Notes: generated by a model not told the origin, from the letters alone. 42,173 nucleotides of DNA from Obelidium mucronatum (GCA_025765595.1 JAIVFH010000233.1:1-42173), one strand, 5' to 3'. Shown: positions 1 to 10,152, counted from the first letter of the stretch. Numbers and translations are program-made.

Positions 1-1
1 A

Positions 2-945
2 CTGCCGATTGAAGTCCATTACGCTGGGGAATTAGATCTGCCTTTGGATATGGTGACGGCACTCAACACACTACCAAACGTCAAATGCGTCAACCTCCTT
101 TCTCACTTTCCAAACGAACTCGACAACTTTGCCACCTGGTCTCTGAAACCGTTCTCTCTCCTCGCAGCCTCATTTCGCAACGTGATATTCATCGACGCCG
201 ACGTCCTCTTTTTCAAAAACCCAGCCACAGCCATCTTCAAGAACAGCAAAATCTTTAAAAAGTACAGACAATTATTTTTCCATGACCGAACAATCGACCG
301 CCGCTGGGGCGCCTACAGCCGCTGGTTCCGAAAAGCCCAACCCGTCCTCACCCCCTACGCCGAATCCCTCCGCTTCCTCAACGGCCTCTCAAGACATGAA
401 CTTGAAAGCGGTGTTGTCGCGCTGGATAAAGGAGACCCCGGGATCCTGCACTCGTTAATCTATGCATGTAAAATGAACTCTGTGCAAGTACGCAACGAAA
501 CGTATTCCCACGTTCATGGGGACAAGGAAACGTTTGGATGGCGATGGAGATGGCGAGGGTGCCGTTTCGTTTCACTCCTGGGTATAGTGGAGCTGTTGGG
601 TATTTGGATAGTGAAGTGGAAGGTTTGGTTTGTGGGAACATGTTTCATTCGGATGAAGAGCTTGAACCGTTTTGGTGGAATGGGGGTATTCTGATGATGA
701 AGCATGTGCGTAATGATTGGTTCATGCGGTTTGAGCATGTTGTGAATGATTTGGAAAAGACAAAGGACAAGTGGGTGTGGGAGACGGATACGAAACCAAA
801 CTGTATAAGGCCGGTGGATCCGCAGCGGGAGGTCTCAGAACTGGGTGGGCGGGAGAGGCAAATTGGCCAGCTGTATATTGAAATGTATAAGGACTTGACA
901 AAACTGGGGTGGAAGGACTATATTGGTAAATATGCTGAAAAATAG
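2..945 (+). CDS. MNN1-like alpha-mannosyltransferase, 5'-partial, with a one-base frameshift
   Basis: Probable Golgi type II mannosyltransferase of the MNN1 family (Mannosyl_trans3), which adds alpha-1,3-mannose to glycoproteins. The frame is open from the first bases of the window (IEVHYAGELDLP), so the true start lies upstream. Visible landmarks are the DXD metal/sugar-nucleotide motif (IDADVLFF), the family block HGDKETFW and a C-terminal WWNGGI block. The first part reads in one frame to about 535. The family-like sequence then continues in the next frame (ATG at 538) to the stop at 943-945. The shift falls in a TTT run at 533-535 where one T appears to be missing. No intron explains it, so this is either a recent lesion or an assembly error. 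I infer function from motifs only. Confidence 0.8.
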
Positions 946-1311
946 ATTATTTATTTTGCTCGTGAATTTATTGAAGCAAACCCAATTTTTTTTTTGCAAT
1001 TTTTTGATGCGGTATGGAGAGTGAACTTCGCACTGTATAGAATTCAACGAGTGGACAAGCAAAAATACAATAATGGATTTTCACAGGATTTTCAAGGTTA
1101 ATACTGCAAACTCCCAAAAGTGAGTCGTCGAAGTCCCTTCAAATAGATTATCCCGAAACCACAAAGGTCAGCACTTCAACAATATGTCAATTTCCGACCC
1201 GCGACAAAAGGTGAGAATCGCACACTTACGAGCCCACACTTAAGAGAAGGGAAGAGCAGTTCCTTTCACAACCCAACCATCTCTCAACCTTCTTAAAAAC
1301 CCAATACGAGA
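946..1311. other. Intergenic spacer, no gene seen
   Basis: AT-rich spacer between the mannosyltransferase stop and the tRNA. It contains homopolymer T runs and no convincing coding frame. Confidence 0.5.
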
Positions 1312-1383
1312 TGGAGTCAGAGGGGATTGAACCCTCGGCCTCATGGATGCGAACCAGGCGCTCTACCACTGAGCTATAACCCC
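1312..1383 (-). tRNA. tRNA-Ala (anticodon CGC)
   Basis: The complement folds as a 72-nt cloverleaf. The acceptor is GGGGTTA with TGACTCC, which includes the G3:U70 wobble that is the main alanine identity element. The D arm is GCTC/GAGC. The anticodon loop is TTCGCAT, giving CGC. The variable loop has 5 nt, and the T arm is GAGGG-TTCAATC-CCCTC. The discriminator base is A. The anticodon stem CCTGG/CCATG has one C-U mismatch, which is unusual. There is no intron, and CCA is not encoded, as expected for a nuclear gene. Confidence 0.88.
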
Positions 1384-1805
1384 ATGAGGACATTTGTTCT
1401 ATTTATGGCACTAAAAGTAAAAAACGGACACAAAAAAAGCTTGAAACAACCAAGACTAATGCAATGTAAAATGAAGAAAGCTGGCTGCGTTTTTCGGGAC
1501 ATGAGATACAATATCATTGCACCTTTGCTTTTGACTTTTGGGGGCGGTGTACGCGAGCAATATGAGCATTCTTTGGGGAGTCATGTTAACCAGGACCCAT
1601 AATACAAGCCAATTCATTTTTTAACCGGCGATCCCCCAACTCTCTGTCAATTAGACGTGTTCCTGAATGTGTTGAAACGAATGGTTCAAATTGACTCTTT
1701 GAGCTTGAATAAGATGCTTTTTTTTTTCTTTACATTACAAACACACAAACCAAGCGGGTTAACTTCCAAAACAAAAACAAAAACAAAAAAAGGGAGCGTC
1801 TACTT
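1384..1805. other. Intergenic spacer, no gene seen
   Basis: Spacer upstream of the tRNA and 3' of the small secreted-protein gene. I see A/T-rich runs near 1717-1790 and no supported gene. Confidence 0.4.
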
Positions 1806-2102
1806 TTAAGGGGTTGGGGCAATCAGCAAAGGAGTACACGCTGCCATGCAAACGCCTTGGGCAGCACTGCACGCAGTAGCAGCAGCAGTAGCAGCAGCGG
1901 CGCCACCGCCAAAGAACCAGGCCCACCACCCAACAGGACCAGCAGCTCCAGCACCTAAGGTAACTGTTCCAAAGACAAGGCCAGCCGTAGCATAACAGTA
2001 AACAGCACCTGCATTGCAGGCAGTCTGACATGCTGCCCACGCAACAGGACCAGCAAGAGCTTGGTGGACAAGAAAAATAGCAGGGACGAAGGATACTCTC
2101 AT
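1806..2102 (-). CDS. Small Ala/Gly/Cys-rich secreted or membrane-associated protein, 98 aa
   Basis: A 98-residue ORF starts at the ATG at 2102 (MRVSFVPAIF). A longer upstream open frame exists but runs through AT-rich spacer, so I chose this start. The N-terminus is hydrophobic and signal-like. The mature part is dominated by Ala and Gly, with regularly spaced cysteines (CQTAC, YCYA, ACSAAQ, VCMAAC), and ends in a conserved-looking TPLLIAPTP. It resembles the small Cys/Ala-rich proteins annotated in several fungi as zygote-specific class V-like, whose role is unknown. That family name is from memory and is tentative. Confidence 0.65.
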   Translation of the reverse strand: MRVSFVPAIFLVHQALAGPVAWAACQTACNAGAVYCYATAGLVFGTVTLGAGAAGPVGWWAWFFGGGAAAATAAATACSAAQGVCMAACTPLLIAPTP

Positions 2103-2196
2103 TCTCGGGTTGTTTTTTTTTTTTTGGCTTTTTTTTTCTTGTTTGATTTTTCTGCACAAAAACTTTTTTCGGTGGGAAGTTTCCAAAAGAATACAT

Positions 2197-2431
2197 AGGG
2201 ACACTATGAAGGGATGGCTCTTTATTGTATATATGTATATTTCATAAATATGAAAAGGAATATACTGCCTACGGCAGTCAGACGGAAAGTTAACGATACA
2301 ATGAAAGCGGAAGCATAAAAGGGACACTATCAAGTACACTTTATTGGATATATATCTTACAAATATTAAAAGGAATATACCACCTGCGGCAGTCAGACGG
2401 AAAGTTAAGGGATACACTGCCTTACGGGAGT
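2197..2431. repeat. Imperfect tandem repeat of about 123 bp with hairpin cores
   Basis: AGGGACACTAT at 2197 and 2320 and GGCAGTCAGACGGAAAGTTAA at the two unit ends define two copies offset by about 120 bp. Each contains a small palindrome (ACTGCC-TAC-GGCAGT at 2264-2278 and a variant at 2379-2393). A third degenerate palindrome lies at 2416-2431. The palindromes belong to the same class as those in the WRAP73 introns. Confidence 0.75.
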
Positions 2432-2485
2432 GATATGAAAAAACAACATAAAGTAACAGATAAAATAAAATAACAAAAAATAAAA

Positions 2486-3146
2486 ATGCACAAATCAACA
2501 ACATCAACATCATTGTCAACAACACAACGACTCTTTGCTATCCTCCTGATTGTATTGACAACGCTCGCTGCATTCACAGTAGCCGATCAAAGCAACTACG
2601 GAAATGTGCACAAGGAAGCAGAAGCATACAAGGCACAAGTGCTGGAACAAATGAAACAAAACGGAGGAGCATCGAATGAACAGCACTTGAAGGACATTAA
2701 ATCCGTGGATGACATGGTTCTCTTTTTCCAGGTATGAGGGATGGATATGGCGGTTGATTTAATGGAATGTGTATTTATCAATTCATCGCACACAACAACA
2801 AACGCACAAAAAACAACAGCTGCATGACCATAATAAGGATGGACATTTGGATGGACATGAACTGCGTGAGTAGAAGTTAAAAGAAATGTATTTGGATTTG
2901 GATTGAAGCATTATTGACCAAATGGACTGTAAAAAAATACAACAAAAAACAGTGACAGTGTATGCGGGACAGGAGATCAAGGTGGGCAGTGATGGAAGAC
3001 CCGTGGAGGGCAGTGTGACGCCGTCCAAGCTGCAGGACCTTGTTCGGCTGGTTGACACTGTGCTCGACATGGACGACACGGACAATGACGGCATGATTAG
3101 TTGGGAAGAGTACTACGCCTCGCAGCAGTACCACGGACAAGTGTAG
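2486..3146 (+). CDS. Secreted EF-hand protein, MCFD2-like
   Basis: Three exons: 2486-2731, 2820-2865 and 2953-3146, giving 161 aa. The alternative acceptor at 2958 is also in frame. A signal peptide (LFAILLIVLTTLAAF) is followed by a helical region, then two EF hands: DHNKDGHLDGHE, split at the exon 2 edge, and DDTDNDGMISWEEY. The order and sequence match MCFD2-type EF-hand proteins, the calcium-dependent partner of lectin cargo receptors (LMAN1/ERGIC-53) in ER-to-Golgi transport. The exact orthology is inference. Introns are GT-AG with in-frame joins. The stop lies 47 bp before the WRAP73 start on the same strand, which is tight spacing. Confidence 0.82.
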
Positions 3147-3193
3147 ACAGCGAAGTGTGTCATCCTGATTTGTCATAAAGTCGCCCCAAAACA

Positions 3194-5191
3194 ATGCTTG
3201 ACTTTTCGCATGTTTTCCGCACGTCGCAGCACACGGCGCACTTCTCGCCGGACGCGCGGCTCGTCGCGACAGTCGTCGACGCGCGCGTGGTTGTGCGCGA
3301 CGCGGCGTCGCAGCAGATAGCGGCGCTGTTTGCGTGCGACGAGGCGCCGGCGCACGTCGCGTGGGCGCCGGACGCGGCGCTGCTCGCGGTCGCGTCGCGC
3401 CGCACGGCGACGGTGTGGTCGCTCGCAGACCCGCAGTGGCGCGCCGTGGTCGACGCCGGCGCCGCGGGCCTCGCGCGCCTGCGCTGGGCGCCCGACGCCC
3501 GCAGCCTGCTCGTGTTTTCCGACTTCCAGGTGTGCTGACTCAGCTTACTCACCAGCTTACTAATCAGCTGCAGCTGCGCGTCACCGTGTGGTCGCTGGTC
3601 GCCGGCGACGCCGCGAGCATCCAACACCCAAAGTACTGCGACAGGGGCTTTGGCTTCAGGGCCGATGGGCGCTACTTTGCGCTGTGCGAACGCAGGGACG
3701 GGAAAGACACGCTGTCGGTGTACGACTGCGAGGACTGGACTCTGGTCAAGGTGATTTTGGTTTTAGGTATTCCCTCTGTCGCTCAACATGTTTCTTTTCC
3801 CTTGCAGCATTTCCCGGTCGACACATCAGACTTGGAAGATATTGCTTGGTCTCCTGATGGTCGCTTTATTGCTGTTTGGGATTCAATTCTTGAGGTTACT
3901 TTAGTCAGTGATTCGTTGTTGTTCGTTACTGATGCCTTTCTTTCTATTTTGTGATATTTATTAGTACAAGATTTTGATTTATTCTCCTGATGGAAGATTG
4001 ATTTCTTGTTATTCTGCTAATCATGATCCTGGTGTTTTGGGTATAAAGTCCGTGAATTGGTCTCCTTCCGCTCAGTTTTTGGCTGTTGGGAGTTTTGATG
4101 AGAAGGTTTGTGTGTTTTATCACCGCTATATCACCGCCTTACCGCCGAAGGCGGTGTTTTTCTTGTACCGCCGTAGGCGGTGTATTCTTTTTTCTTTCCT
4201 CATGTACCGCCGAAGGCGGTATTTTCCTTTTTTTTCTTTCGTCATGTACTGCCGTAGGCAGTGTATTCCTTCCTTCTTCTTAAATGTGTATATCTACACT
4301 GTACTAAAAAGTTCACACTATACAGCTCAGACTCATCAACAACATGACATGGAAACCATTGATTGATTTGAGTCATCCTACTACTGTTCCTTATCCAGAC
4401 ATTCCTGTATACAGAGAAGCTGCTGCTTCAACTAACAATATGCGCAACATTGTTGTTGGAGTTGCCGATATTCGACCTCAAATTTATTGTAGGGCTTTTT
4501 TTTTTACCGCCGAAGGCGGTGTATTCCTACCGCCGTAGGCGGTTTTTCTTTTACCGCCGAAGGCGGTGTATTCTTTTTCCTTTTGATGTGTGACCACCGA
4601 AGGTGGTGTATTCTTTTTCTTCCTTCGTGTACCGCCAAAGGCGGTAGTTTCTCTTCTTCTCCCTTCTTCACAATACTCACTCGTATCAATTTAATGTTCA
4701 AAAAATAGATGAACTGCTGAAACCACCCTTCAATGTCCATACCGTCAAGGTTGAAATTGATAAACTATCACCAAAGAAGGGAGTAGGCATCTGTGAGTTT
4801 AGTTGCGATGGTCGGTATATCGCAAGCAGGAATGGTAAAACAGTTTTTTTTTATATACATACAGTAATGCCTCAATACTTATAACACAAAAAAAGATAAC
4901 ATGCCAAACACACTTTGGATATGGGATCTCGTCAACTTGTCGCAAGTCGCGTTGATCCAGCAACTGTCGGCCATCAAACAGATTGCATGGAATCCAATGG
5001 ATCCAGAACTGTTGGCTATTTCGTGTACCAACAGTTTTGTATACTTGTGGAGCAAAGAGCGTGGATGCAGTGCGATTGAAGTACCTGCAGTGAATTTCCA
5101 GGTGGGGCAAATCAAGTGGTGTCCTGATGGAAAGAGTCTTGCCTTGGTGGATCGGGAAAAGTTTTGCATTGCTTTTTTGGTGGAGGAATGA
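3194..5191 (+). CDS. WRAP73: WD-repeat protein WRAP73/WDR8 orthologue
   Basis: Seven exons: 3194-3529, 3574-3750, 3808-3894, 3965-4105, 4326-4488, 4709-4834 and 4896-5191. All joins are in frame and give 441 aa, close to the usual 460. The translation follows the family from end to end: an N-terminal MLDFSHVF, then [78 protein letters not shown], and a C-terminal [13 protein letters not shown]73/WDR8 proteins act at the centrosome or spindle-pole body, with SSX2IP/Msd1-type partners, anchoring microtubules. Introns 4 and 5 are both 220 nt and carry palindrome clusters; the others are 44-70 nt. Exons 1-2 are very GC-rich and exons 3-7 are AT-rich. Confidence 0.93.
4141..4262. repeat. Four short palindromes in WRAP73 intron 4
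   Basis: 15-mers of the form ACCGCC-NNN-GGCGGT lie at 4141-4155, 4167-4181, 4206-4220 and 4248-4262. The last is ACTGCC-GTA-GGCAGT, in which both stem arms changed together. Most are followed by GTATTC and a pyrimidine run. Confidence 0.9.
4506..4645. repeat. Five short palindromes in WRAP73 intron 5
   Basis: Copies lie at 4506-4520, 4529-4543, 4553-4567, 4593-4607 (ACCACC-GAA-GGTGGT, a paired stem change) and 4631-4645 (loop AAA). Their density here and in intron 4 is far above the rest of the window. Confidence 0.9.
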
Positions 5192-5269
5192 ATGAATGAA
5201 TGAATTATAATATTATTGTGTGTGTATAATTATTTATATAAAGATTTTTTTATCTTTTTTGTTTTATTT

Positions 5270-6577
5270 TCATATTAATGGATTGATTTGATTTATTCTT
5301 TCGTTGGAGACTGGAGCTGGTGGTTCAATACCGTTTACAGTACTTTCAGCGGACGGGCTTTGGACCGTGACTGTGATTCCTCCTTCGTTGATGATGCTGT
5401 TGATCTTGTTTCTTTTGTCATCCAAAAGATGAGCTGTTCCACCCGAATCCGTTTGACCACCACCACCACTACCAGTATGGCCATCCAAGATAAACACGCG
5501 TTCTTGCAAAGCAGCGAAATCTCGTTCCAGCTTTATCCTAGCGTTCCTATCATCTTGAATCTGCCTCGTCAGTTCATATTGCTCTGTCCTTAGCTTCCCA
5601 ACCAAATCACGTAATTGATGAATTTCATGGTGCAGCTGTTGTTGCTGTTGTTGTTGTTGAATTTGTTGATCATCTTGCGGTGCCGCCGATGTAGAAGACA
5701 ACAAATTGACTTGACTCGTACCCCCCGCACTGCTCGACATTGACGAGGAAACTGTACAAACTCCCAGAGATTTCTTTCTGGAACTGAATTTCGCAAAGGG
5801 CTTGTTGGTTCCAAATAGCACTGCGCTTACAGTTGTTGAAATGTTTCCAGCGGAGGGACTTGATTTGATGGGGAAGGAGCGGTGTTTACTTGCTCTACTA
5901 CCTGCAGTCGCAGAAGGCATTGTAGCATGTGAATACGCGGTCGACACAGCCGTCGGCAACGCACCCGCCGATGCCGAAAAGCAGTCTGCGCGTGCAATGT
6001 TGATTGACGGGTCCACCGCATTCACGCTGCCCGCACTGTCGTCAATGTCCACTGTGCGCGTGCTGCTGCCGCCGCTGCCCACGGTGTTTGTGTGCGACGA
6101 CGCGCGGCTCAGCGCCGGACTGTGCGCGTGCGGCGTGTGGGGGTGGCTGCGGTGGGCTTGGTGGGCTTGTGCGGCTTGTGCGTGGGCTTGAGCGAGCGAG
6201 CCGAGCGACTTGGACGCGTCGTCGGGCGGGCCCGTGTAGATGCCGGCGTAGAACGACGCGGCGGCGGGCGGCGGCGGCGGCTTGGCGAGCGGCACGTGTT
6301 TGCCGCGGCGGCTTGTGCTTGTGCTGCCGGAGGACGACAGCCGCGCGATCTGCGAGTTGCGCGGCGGCGGCGGCGCGGGCGAGGCGGGCGACGTGGGGAG
6401 GGCCGGCGCGGCGGAAGCGTCGCTTTTGTTGAGCGATGGGGACGACGCGCTGTTTTTGCGGGGGCCTAGGCCGCGGCCGTTGTTGGGCTGCGAGTGGAGG
6501 GGCGGCGGCTCTTGCGGGGATGCCGATGCTGGTGATGAGGATGGCGTTGGATGATCAGCTTGCTTTGTTAGAGGCAT
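5270..6577 (-). CDS. Low-complexity Ser/Pro/Ala-rich protein with polyQ and coiled coil, 435 aa
   Basis: Single open exon. I start at the ATG at 6577 (MPLTKQADHP); the open frame goes five codons further but only to a TTG. The N-terminal two thirds are disordered and rich in Ser, Pro, Ala, His and Gln, with PPPPP runs. A polyQ run is followed by a predicted coiled coil (HHEIHQLRDLVGKLRTEQYE through LERDFAALQERVFIL). Near the C-terminus is LLDDKRNKINSIINEGG. No catalytic domain is visible. It could be a scaffold or signalling adaptor; I do not recognise it. The 5' half is GC-rich and the 3' half is not. Confidence 0.72.
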   Translation of the reverse strand: MPLTKQADHPTPSSSPASASPQEPPPLHSQPNNGRGLGPRKNSASSPSLNKSDASAAPALPTSPASPAPPPPRNSQIARLSSSGSTSTSRRGKHVPLAKPPPPPAAASFYAGIYTGPPDDASKSLGSLAQAHAQAAQAHQAHRSHPHTPHAHSPALSRASSHTNTVGSGGSSTRTVDIDDSAGSVNAVDPSINIARADCFSASAGALPTAVSTAYSHATMPSATAGSRASKHRSFPIKSSPSAGNISTTVSAVLFGTNKPFAKFSSRKKSLGVCTVSSSMSSSAGGTSQVNLLSSTSAAPQDDQQIQQQQQQQQLHHEIHQLRDLVGKLRTEQYELTRQIQDDRNARIKLERDFAALQERVFILDGHTGSGGGGQTDSGGTAHLLDDKRNKINSIINEGGITVTVQSPSAESTVNGIEPPAPVSNERINQINPLI

Positions 6578-6860
6578 AATGGGGAAAGACAATGTTGGTC
6601 ATTGTTCTCAAGTCTTGCAAACATTTCTAATTTCGCGAGCATTACTCATCCAGTAACGAATCCAACACTTGCCTCGGTAGGCGATATATATTCTTTTTTT
6701 CTTTCCTTTTTTCTGTTTTTTTGTAGAAGTACTCATTACCAGTATTCCGTGTTTATCATTCTATTACCCTATTTACCGCTTCATCCACGGCGGTATTATT
6801 TTATTTTGTATAATAATCTACAGTACAATTGTTTTCTCTTTTTACAGGTTATTCCAATGG
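6578..6860. other. Spacer between divergent gene ends, with one palindrome
   Basis: AT-rich, no supported gene. It contains a palindrome of the host class with a longer loop at 6775-6794 (ACCGC...GCGGT). The 3' end of the transporter gene follows immediately. Confidence 0.5.
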
Positions 6861-7762
6861 TCAGTGGCTATCCACGACATCGATACCAAATCCAAGCATC
6901 ACGAAATCATATGTAATTACAACTACCGTCATAGTTGTAATAATTGCGAAGCACAGTATCGCCATATTCTTTGAGCTAATGTACTTTTCCGTAACCCAAT
7001 CTGGCAATGTTTGAAACCTGGGTCCTACTTCTTCCATATTGTCTTCATTTTGGTCGTTGACAAAAGTGTCCCCCGCGGAGCTCCCAAAATATCCACTTTC
7101 ATCAATGAAAACGCTTTTCGCTGAACGTCCGGCGTCAGGATTTGCAAAATTGACACTTGGTAGTGAGTCACCAACATCCGAATCTGGTCCAATTTTACGC
7201 GACCCATTACTCCTTCGATGCGTTTCCGTCGGTCTCCCAGCAAATCCAAAATTAGCGAATGAAGGCCGCCGCGTACCAGTTTGACTGGCGAGAGGGCTAT
7301 TCCCGCGGACCCCCTGTGGTGATGGTCGCACAGCCTGACTCACTCGGCTTTGTCGATTGCTCCCACTCAAATTCATGTGTGACCCCAAGAACGCTTGACT
7401 GCCTAGATTCCCTTGACTTCCCAACCCCCCGAGACCAGCTCCAAGCCGCTCCTTGGATCCCTTATGCTGATTATATAGTCGTTTCGCTCGTGGATCTGGT
7501 GTCGCGTCGGCACCCAGATTCAACAGCTTGGCAGCGGCTTTTCCTTGTATTGATTGCATTGATCCAGTGGAGGACCCTTTTGGAGTACCAATGACGGGAA
7601 TAGCGGCAGCGGCCGCAGCTGCAGCTGCAGCAGCTGCGATGGCAGCAGACCGCGATTCAAGTTTCATTTGTTTCTTTTCTTTTTCCACGATTGCGAATTG
7701 AGCGAAAGGATCATATGTTCGGGGCGGGAGATTTGCCAAGTTGGCGTGTGGAAGATGGTAAA

Positions 7763-7801
<39 letters not shown>

Positions 7802-9871
7802 ATTTTTTAGTTAGAAGATGTACCCAAAAATGAAATGAAGAGAGCAAGTGTTCTCTCTCTTTTACATAATCAAAATCGTCATCATCGTAATTTTTCGGTT
7901 TAATAGCTCCATCAAGGTCCAAGTTTTCCAGTTCATCAATAACAGACTCGGTCATGACTTTTTTTCATGGAATCAAAAGAAAAAAATAAAATTCATGAAA
8001 GTATTAGAAAAAGCAAAAAGCATTAGCAAAAAGAAATAAGTATATACCCGTGTTTCGTTTATCCAAGAAAATGTAAATCAAAAGCGGTGCCATAAAGTTG
8101 CACATTGATTGAAAAAACAGACTGGACCAGTTTGTGAATGTGACCATGAAATGACCTGTTTGGAGCGGCAAACAGACGAGAATTGGGAGGATGGAGCCGA
8201 AAAAAGTTGCCCAGTCTTATTCACCATGATTTTTAGTGGGTACATGAATCTCAAACGCGATAGAAAAAGAAAAAAAAACCTTTTGAGCATAATCGAGACA
8301 TGATCAAGTTTAATCGAATAATAATGAAGGCGACGGGTATAGATGTAATAAGGCACCTATAATTTTTTTTTGTAAGCCAAAGAGAGGAAAATAATACACA
8401 TAAAAAAAGGACGTACAGAATTGGATATGTGAGAGTGATAAAGTTTACCAATCTTTTCATGTTATCCGAACCATGTTCTTTGAAATAGATGGTGTGAACT
8501 TTCATTAGGTTGGCTCCGCTGGGTAGATTGAAAGCCATGGCCCCTTTTCAAAACCGGATTTGAATTTCGTGAAAGAGAAAAGAAAAAAAAACCATACCTG
8601 ATATGCCAGTTATGATATAAAACCCGGCAGCGACCCCGATCGACACCCAGATGCATTTATGGATCGAGACTCTTGGATGCTTTGGGTTGTTGTTTTTCCG
8701 TTAATTATAGAAGAAGACAGGTCTATACAGAAGATCAAAACTCACTTTCGTGTTTATCCACGACGGAATCGTATTTGCAAACGTGAAATTAAACATGACT
8801 TGGCCAATAACAGCTGTAGGTGCATAAGCGAATTTGGCGCCGATGATGGGCATCAATGAAGGGTTGACTCCAGCAACAAACATCATAATGATCCAGCAAA
8901 AAACAACAAACACCATGTACATGAGCGAAACTAATCCCGCCGATAAGAAACGAGAAATTTGAAGGTAAGTAAAAAAAAGCGTCAATCGAAAACCTCCAAT
9001 CGAACTCAACTCCATTGAATAATCATGTTATCGTCCAAATTCAGGGTCATCAGCGGTGCAATGAAGCAAAAGAACAATAAACCACCCGCAGTGATTAAAT
9101 AATATTCTGATCCAAACGGGGATCCCGAGGCGGATGCCCCCACCTCTGATACGCAGTGGATGTCTTGTTGTGGATAGATTCGAATCCCACACGTTTGGCC
9201 GAAAACAGCCAGAACGAAAACATCAAAGCTCTGTATGATCCAGTTTTTTTTTGGTGGGGTGAATTCAGTTTCCGCCATTTTTTTTGGGTTGCGCAGGAAT
9301 ACCTGAATGGCACTGATGATTGAACTGATGTTGAATGATTGGAGGGACCCATATCTAAAACACGGAAATTTTTTGTTGTTTAATCCATAGAACGCGACTT
9401 GTTCAAATAGAGAAGGCGACTTACAGAATTACATGTGTGAGGTAATACCATCGCTTGCCGTAAAAGTGGTGAACAAGCACAGTGAATTCAATATTCCTCT
9501 AATGAAATCGATTTATTTGTTGTATATATGAAAAAAGGAATAATATGTAGTATATAGAAGCGCCTTTATGCACAAACCTCAAAGTTCCTATTGCCAGGAA
9601 AGTAAGTCATACTCTCAATCAGGAACAAGCAAGCCATCCCGGACAACCATCCCACCACCACGAATATAATTATGGGGCTGTATTGAGGTGAGGTATCAGG
9701 AGGTTTTTGTGTGAATGCATTGTCGACGTCCAATTGGTGTGGTTGATTTAGTGACTCACAACAACCAGCCGGCTTCTTGGAACAAAGACGGGACCAAAGG
9801 CACAGCTAGATTCAAAATCGAATCAGCATTTAGTTAAATCGAAGGATGCGTTTGGCTGTTGGCGTTTTACC
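6861..9871 (-). CDS. AAAP-family amino-acid transporter, 13 exons recognised, N-terminal start unresolved
   Basis: Exons, 3' to 5': 6861-7763, 7866-7957, 8048-8215, 8280-8356, 8417-8543, 8598-8679, 8746-8930, 9011-9230, 9303-9354, 9425-9498, 9578-9677, 9760-9805, and one ending at 9871. Every join keeps frame. In order the product reads GLSFLVSSVTGPG, SLFQEAGW, TYFPGNRNFE, ILYGSLQSFNISSI, FGQTCGI, LNLDDNMIIQ, IGQVMFNFTFANTIPSW, GAMAFNLPSGA, TSIPVAFIIIRLNLI, LQTGHF then NWSSLF, and MAPLLIYIFLDKRN. This matches fungal Aa_trans (AAAP/SLC36-38-like) permeases with about 11 membrane helices. A long cytoplasmic insert (polyAla, Ser/Gly-rich) follows, then a last helix near residue 340 of the 3' exon's frame. 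It is a membrane protein importing amino acids; the substrate is unknown. The first codons, upstream of about 9910, could not be placed. Confidence 0.85.
7765..7800. repeat. Uninterrupted 36-nt poly(T) (poly(A) on the coding strand)
   Basis: 36 consecutive T on the plus strand. On the transporter's coding strand this is an A tract lying between the branch-like TTCTAACT and the AG acceptor of the intron 7764-7865. Read through, it would encode polylysine, which is why the longer open frame is misleading. Confidence 0.9.
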
Positions 9872-10152
9872 AGGGCCAGTCACACTTGACACCAGAAATG
9901 ACAAACCGCCCTGAAATCCTCTGCAATGCAAAGAGTCGGCGCGTTGGACAACTTCCCAAAGTAAATGACGTCAAACTCCATACATGTTCTTTTTGTATTC
10001 ATCGATTTGCAGTGGCATCGTCTGGTAATTCTTTCAGTAAGGTTTTTATTTTTCCGCCTGTCAAAATTCTCAACGAATGTAGACCATCACTTTAATATTG
10101 ACAACCAGTGTTGCTTTTCCGACCACGAATTTTGGGGTGACAACATAATTTT
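9872..10152. other. Region between two divergent genes; unresolved N-terminus of the transporter
   Basis: It must hold the first exon or exons of the minus-strand transporter and the promoter of both genes. I could not choose a start codon or splice sites with confidence. A candidate minus-strand ATG lies at 9981. Confidence 0.3.

Noticed and set aside
1327..1602. Plus-strand 91-codon open frame
   Set aside because: Starts at TTG inside the tRNA-Ala gene and has no domain; a shadow over the tRNA and spacer.
2103..2525. Long N-terminal extension of the minus-strand secreted-protein frame
   Set aside because: Runs through the 123-bp tandem repeat and the 5' end of the opposite gene, with polyLys from A/T runs; the ATG at 2102 gives a complete small protein.
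3330..3954. Arg/Ala-rich open frames overlapping WRAP73 exon 1
   Set aside because: High GC removes stops in all frames; only the WD-repeat frame matches a family and splices correctly.
4141..4645. Repeated palindromes as a CRISPR array
   Set aside because: Repeats are 15 bp, irregularly spaced, in introns of a eukaryotic gene, with no cas genes.
5802..6554. Plus-strand Cys/Arg-rich frames opposite the 5270-6577 gene
   Set aside because: Antisense shadows of a GC-rich low-complexity coding sequence.
6861..7955. Separate 364-aa polylysine protein
   Set aside because: It is the last two exons of the AAAP transporter with the poly(A)-containing intron read through; joins to 8048 in frame.
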